NCBI RefSeq assembly: GCF_003335045.1
Contig: NZ_QOZG01000012.1
Span: 1 to 64,000, forward strand
Source of the DNA: Paramesorhizobium salinisoli
GTDB taxonomy: Bacteria; Pseudomonadota; Alphaproteobacteria; Rhizobiales; Rhizobiaceae
DNA: 64,000 nt
Reading direction: 5' to 3'
Positions 61,268 to 64,000 of this stretch are shown here, piece by piece. The position numbers were made by a program, and so were the translations under genes. Under the pieces are notes generated by a model. It did not search any database. It was not told the DNA's origin and saw nothing but the letters and a program-made list of their open reading frames with translations. The stretch's first letter is position 1. Each line of letters opens with the position of its first letter.

Positions 61268-61641
61268 GGTGCTCGTCAACCAGCTTCATACCTGAGGCGG
61301 GGTTCAGATCAGCGATACGCACCTGTGGGTCCGTCGATGAGGAGGCCAGTCGTCTGTCCTTTTCCGTTTTGTCCGTGGGGCGAGGCCATCTTGGATACGC
61401 GCGTCCTGGCGCAAATGGAGCAGTTCGCTGCTGAATGCAGGATGAGGAGATCTCAATGATCCCGCAGCGAGCATCATCATCTAATCGGTAGTATGAAGGT
61501 ATCGAGCCATCGGCTTCAATCAGATCATTATGGATGGCAATCGCCGGCTTACTGCTCAGCGAGTCTTGCGATCATTGACAGCGGCCTATCGGCTGTGTTT
61601 ATCTGTCCGCAGTCCGAGGACAGAGGACGCGGCGTCTAACC
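61268..61641. other. gap between the HamAB-nuclease cluster and the regulator-NTase cluster
   Basis: This is 374 bases with no recognised gene. A short plus frame from 61530 overlaps the start of the next gene in another frame and looks like a shadow. The promoter of the regulator gene probably lies in its last 100 bases. Confidence 0.4.
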
Positions 61642-62208
61642 ATGAAAAGCCAGGATATTGTCGTCCTACTCAAGCTGATGAGCTTGGAGGACGACGAGAA
61701 GATGAGAGTCCAGCTTCCGGCAGGACATAGTCCTCCAGCGGGAGAAGATGCCTATTCCGTGCGCGGCCTCGAGGCGGCACTCGGGATAAGCAAAACAGAA
61801 ATCAGCGCGTCGATCAATCGCAGCCTGTCATCGGGTATTGCGATCAAAGACAGGAAAACTGGTCGGCCCAAACCCAACCGGCGGCAACTGCGCGAATTCA
61901 TCGTCCATGGATTGAAGTTCGTCTTTCCCGCAAAACTTGGTGCTATGCAACGCGGTTTGCCGACCGCATTTGCGGCTCCTGTTCTTCGCGGTTCTCTTCA
62001 CAGCGCAGGAAGTCTTATCAGCGTCTGGCCCTATGCGCGCGGGCACGAAATGGGGCAGTCCGTCGAGCCGCTGTTCAAAAGCGTGCCGGAGGCGGCCGAA
62101 AAGGACGAACGCCTTTACGCCTATCTCGCCCTCATCGACGCCGTCCGCCTCGGCAATCAACGTGAAGCTAACCTCGCGGCAAACCTTCTTCAGGAGCGGT
62201 TTGGATGA
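61642..62208 (+). CDS. helix-turn-helix protein paired with a nucleotidyltransferase
   Basis: The 188-residue protein starts MKSQDIVVLLKLMSLEDDEK and has a winged-helix-like region (YSVRGLEAALGISKTEISAS, INRSLSSGIAIKDRKTGRPK). It then has a conserved stretch with FVHGLKF-like and FPAKLGAMQRGLPTAFAAPV. I know proteins of this kind as partners encoded directly before nucleotidyltransferases of the AbiEii/MNT type; they are probably the regulator or antitoxin. The ATG-TGA overlap with the next gene (ATGA) fits that. Confidence 0.7.
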   Translation: MKSQDIVVLLKLMSLEDDEKMRVQLPAGHSPPAGEDAYSVRGLEAALGISKTEISASINRSLSSGIAIKDRKTGRPKPNRRQLREFIVHGLKFVFPAKLGAMQRGLPTAFAAPVLRGSLHSAGSLISVWPYARGHEMGQSVEPLFKSVPEAAEKDERLYAYLALIDAVRLGNQREANLAANLLQERFG

Positions 62209-62906
62209 CGGTTCAGGGCAAGTTGAAGGAGATGTTGAACGCGGTCGCTGTGGCGCTTGGCGACGATCTTCGCAGCCGCCTAGTCTTCGTAGGCGGCTGC
62301 ACGACCGCGCTCTATATTACCGATCCGATCACGCTCGAAGGCGTCAGGGCCACAGACGACGTCGACCTGATTGTCGATCTCGCCGGCTTCGCGGCGTGGG
62401 CGGAGCTGATGGAAACGCTGCGTCAGCGCGGTTTCGCCGAGGCGCCGGACGAGAACGTTCTCTGCCGGATGAAGCTTGGCGATCTCAAAGTTGATTTCAT
62501 GCCTGCCGATCCAGCTGTCCTCGGCTTTAGCAACCAGTGGTACGGGCGTGGAATTGAGACGGCTGTACCGGCAGCCCTGGACGACGGTCTCGAAATCCGC
62601 TGTCTCACTGCACCCTTGTTCATCGCGACTAAGCTGGAAGCCTATCGCGGTCGCGGTGGAGGCGATCTCATCGGTAGCCGCGATGCCGAAGATATCCTCC
62701 TCTTGGTCGACGGGCGCGAAGAACTCGGCGATGAAATCGCTGAGGCCGACGCCGACATCAAAGCCTATATCGCCGAGCAGATTGGCGGAGTCCTTGGTGA
62801 TCCCAACCTCGATCATTTCCTGCAAGGCAATATTCGTGGCCCCACGGGTCGTGCCGACATCGTCTACGATCGCCTGGAGGCGATAGCTAAGCTGGGCGGC
62901 GTCTGA
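62205..62906 (+). CDS. MNT/AbiEii-like nucleotidyltransferase
   Basis: The 233-residue protein has a DNA-polymerase-beta-type nucleotidyltransferase core: the FVGGCTTALYIT helix start (Gly30-Gly31), the metal-binding ATDDVDLIVDL (Asp52 and Asp54) and a third acidic residue, Asp97, in LKVDFMP. KLEAYRGRGGGDLIGSRDAE continues the domain. Enzymes of this class transfer nucleotides to proteins or tRNA; AbiEii and MenT are toxins of type IV pairs. With the upstream regulator it forms a likely toxin-antitoxin or defence pair. The broken phosphatase gene starts two bases after its stop. Confidence 0.75.
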   Translation: MTVQGKLKEMLNAVAVALGDDLRSRLVFVGGCTTALYITDPITLEGVRATDDVDLIVDLAGFAAWAELMETLRQRGFAEAPDENVLCRMKLGDLKVDFMPADPAVLGFSNQWYGRGIETAVPAALDDGLEIRCLTAPLFIATKLEAYRGRGGGDLIGSRDAEDILLLVDGREELGDEIAEADADIKAYIAEQIGGVLGDPNLDHFLQGNIRGPTGRADIVYDRLEAIAKLGGV

Positions 62907-62907
62907 G

Positions 62908-63606
62908 ATGCCCTTTGCGATTCAATGGAATAGCCATCAGGGAACGCGAACCGACGACAACCGGGACCACGCCGCTATCGCGATCCGCGGTGATTCCGTG
63001 TTGGTGCTTGTCCTCGACGGGTCGACAACTGGACCGGTAAGCGGCGCATTTGCGCGCGAATAGCGGGCCGCATGTTGGATTGGTTCGTGAATGGAGCGGC
63101 GGTCACCGCCGAGAGCCTAACCGGGCAGCTTCGCGCGACGCATGCCGCGCTCGCCGAAAACTTCAAGGGCGATTCAGCAAGCTATGTAATTTTGTACGCT
63201 GAGCCTGAGCGCCCGGTCTTCGTCTCGCACGCCGGTGATTGCATCGTTGGCCGTCCCAGAATCGGATGGAAACATAGATTGGCTCTCGCAGCCGCATACA
63301 CTCGCAAACGCTCTCTCGGCCGTTCCCCACGATGTGATCGCAAAGGAACCCTCGCGTCATTTCCTAACACGAAACTTCCGTTCACGGTCGTTCATGACGC
63401 CGGACTTTGCCCCCATCGAACTGGACGGGTTCTGGGCCGAACTTGATCCGATAGCCAAAGGCGCATTCCTTGAAGGTCGCTTCTCTACGGCCGAACCCGA
63501 GCGTGATGATCAGAGTGTCCTCTCCCTAACGCGAGCGTCGACGGGATCTTTGATAGATATTACAGGCGTCCACGATCCGGAGAGCATCCAGGTGAGACAT
63601 GCCTGA
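62908..63606 (+). pseudogene. broken PP2C-type protein phosphatase
   Basis: The ATG at 62908 opens MPFAIQWNSHQGTRTDDNRD, with HAAIAIRGDSVLVLVLDGST next. This is the PP2C start (R-x-x-N-x-D and V-x-DG metal motifs). A TAG at 63061 ends that frame. The next piece lies in another frame (MLDWFVNGAAVTAESLTGQL...FVSHAGDCIVGR, the GD motif). After about 63240 the frame shifts back (LSQPHTLANALSAVP ... EPERDDQSVLSLTRAS, the final DD/DN motif), ending at 63606. All the family motifs survive in order, so the decay is recent, or the sequence contains errors. Confidence 0.7.
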
Positions 63607-63674
63607 AGCTTGCGACAACGTTGGTAGCCTCCAAGTAAGCTCTTGCGTTTACGACCGCTCCTCGTCCTCAAGAC

Positions 63675-63871
63675 ATGGAAAAGGCAATAAGCACGATTCA
63701 CAAAGCAAAGGGACTTAAATTCGGCGGCGTCATCGTGATGCCTTGTGATGCTAAAACTTTCCGGACACACCTAAGGCGCGCTGCCTGCTATACGCAGGCC
63801 TAAGCCGCCCGAACAAGCGGCTGTTGCTCGTAGCCTCTACTGGAACACCCAGTCCGCTCCTGTTGACCTAA
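63675..63871 (+). pseudogene. C-terminal remnant of a UvrD-family helicase
   Basis: One frame gives MEKAISTIHKAKGLKFGGVI, then VMPCDAKTF. This is the motif V region of UvrD/Rep-like helicases (STIHKAKGLEFD-V-VM). A one-base shift then gives CLLYAGLSRPNKRLLLVAST, motif VI (LLYVALSRAKRRL-LV), ending in TAA at 63869-63871. The ATPase half is absent. It may have followed the PP2C gene in the intact version of this locus. Confidence 0.65.
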
Positions 63872-63897
63872 TGTACACCGGCCTATGCACAGTGATA

Positions 63898-64000
63898 TCA
63901 GTTTTGACTGGGGTCACCGTTAAGCCAATCGGTTGGGACGAGTGCGCGATCTTCCCGCCACTCTTCGATAAGCTCAACGCCGTCAATATCGCCCCAAACG
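63898..64000 (-). CDS. partial minus-strand frame entering from the right edge
   Basis: A frame on the minus strand runs in from beyond the window and reads [20 protein letters not shown], then [13 protein letters not shown], before a stop at 63898-63900. The composition looks coding, but the piece is only 33 residues, and I do not recognise it. Confidence 0.3.
   Translation of the reverse strand, partial: VWGDIDGVELIEEWREDRALVPTDWLNGDPSQN

Overview
The window looks like an accessory replicon or genomic island of an alphaproteobacterium of the order Hyphomicrobiales, most likely a Rhizobiaceae-type plasmid or chromid. The pointers are a broken PhyR stress regulator, several FixJ-type response regulators, a DUF680-like secreted protein, a rhizobial-style integrase / DUF1403 / ScpB-like trio, IS3 and IS110 remnants, many toxin-antitoxin pairs and GC-rich coding sequence. 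This placement is inference; no rRNA, tRNA or replication gene was seen.

From 1 to about 33.5 kb the window is a patchwork of stress, signalling and detoxification genes separated by decayed fragments. It holds a truncated IS3 end inside a broken phyR; NmrA-like NAD(P)-binding proteins (three intact, one remnant); two cofactor-free haloperoxidase-like hydrolases and two other alpha/beta hydrolases; a secreted cupin; and a GNAT acetyltransferase. Cluster A (5.4-11.0 kb) is a membrane histidine kinase with five tandem PAS repeats, followed by three response regulators with stop/start overlaps. Cluster B (20.5-23.8 kb) is a soluble PAS kinase with a single-receiver regulator and a FixJ-type regulator. 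Between them lie an orphan kinase, an SPW membrane protein and a TetR-controlled HlyD/DHA2 efflux operon with two visible operators. After cluster B come an Rrf2 regulator whose palindromic operator touches its start codon, an AhpD-like protein, LtrA, a type II NADH dehydrogenase-like protein, a second haloperoxidase/NmrA pair, a metallo-beta-lactamase-fold protein and an AraC regulator.

From 33.5 to 44.3 kb there is a vapBC pair and then a well-preserved operon that reads as 2-deoxyribose (or deoxynucleoside) uptake and catabolism. It has a divergent DeoR repressor, an ABC importer (binding protein, double ATPase, two permeases), a PfkB sugar kinase, deoxyribose-phosphate aldolase and a two-domain aldehyde dehydrogenase. 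Import, phosphorylation, aldol cleavage to glyceraldehyde-3-phosphate plus acetaldehyde, and acetaldehyde oxidation would form one pathway.

From 44.7 to 51.1 kb are a FitAB-like toxin-antitoxin pair, a Fic protein with its own inhibitory motif, a frameshifted XRE antitoxin, and the integrase / DUF1403 / ScpB-like trio. From 51.2 kb to the end lies a defence island: a broken DUF4365-like nuclease gene, a 754-residue protein with a PD-(D/E)XK-like motif, a Hachiman-type HamA-HamB pair followed by an AbiJ-N-terminal-domain/PD-(D/E)XK nuclease, and then a regulator + nucleotidyltransferase pair running into a broken PP2C phosphatase and a UvrD-helicase remnant. The most promising undescribed units are the three-gene HamA-HamB-AbiJ-like nuclease cluster and the regulator-NTase-PP2C-helicase cluster.
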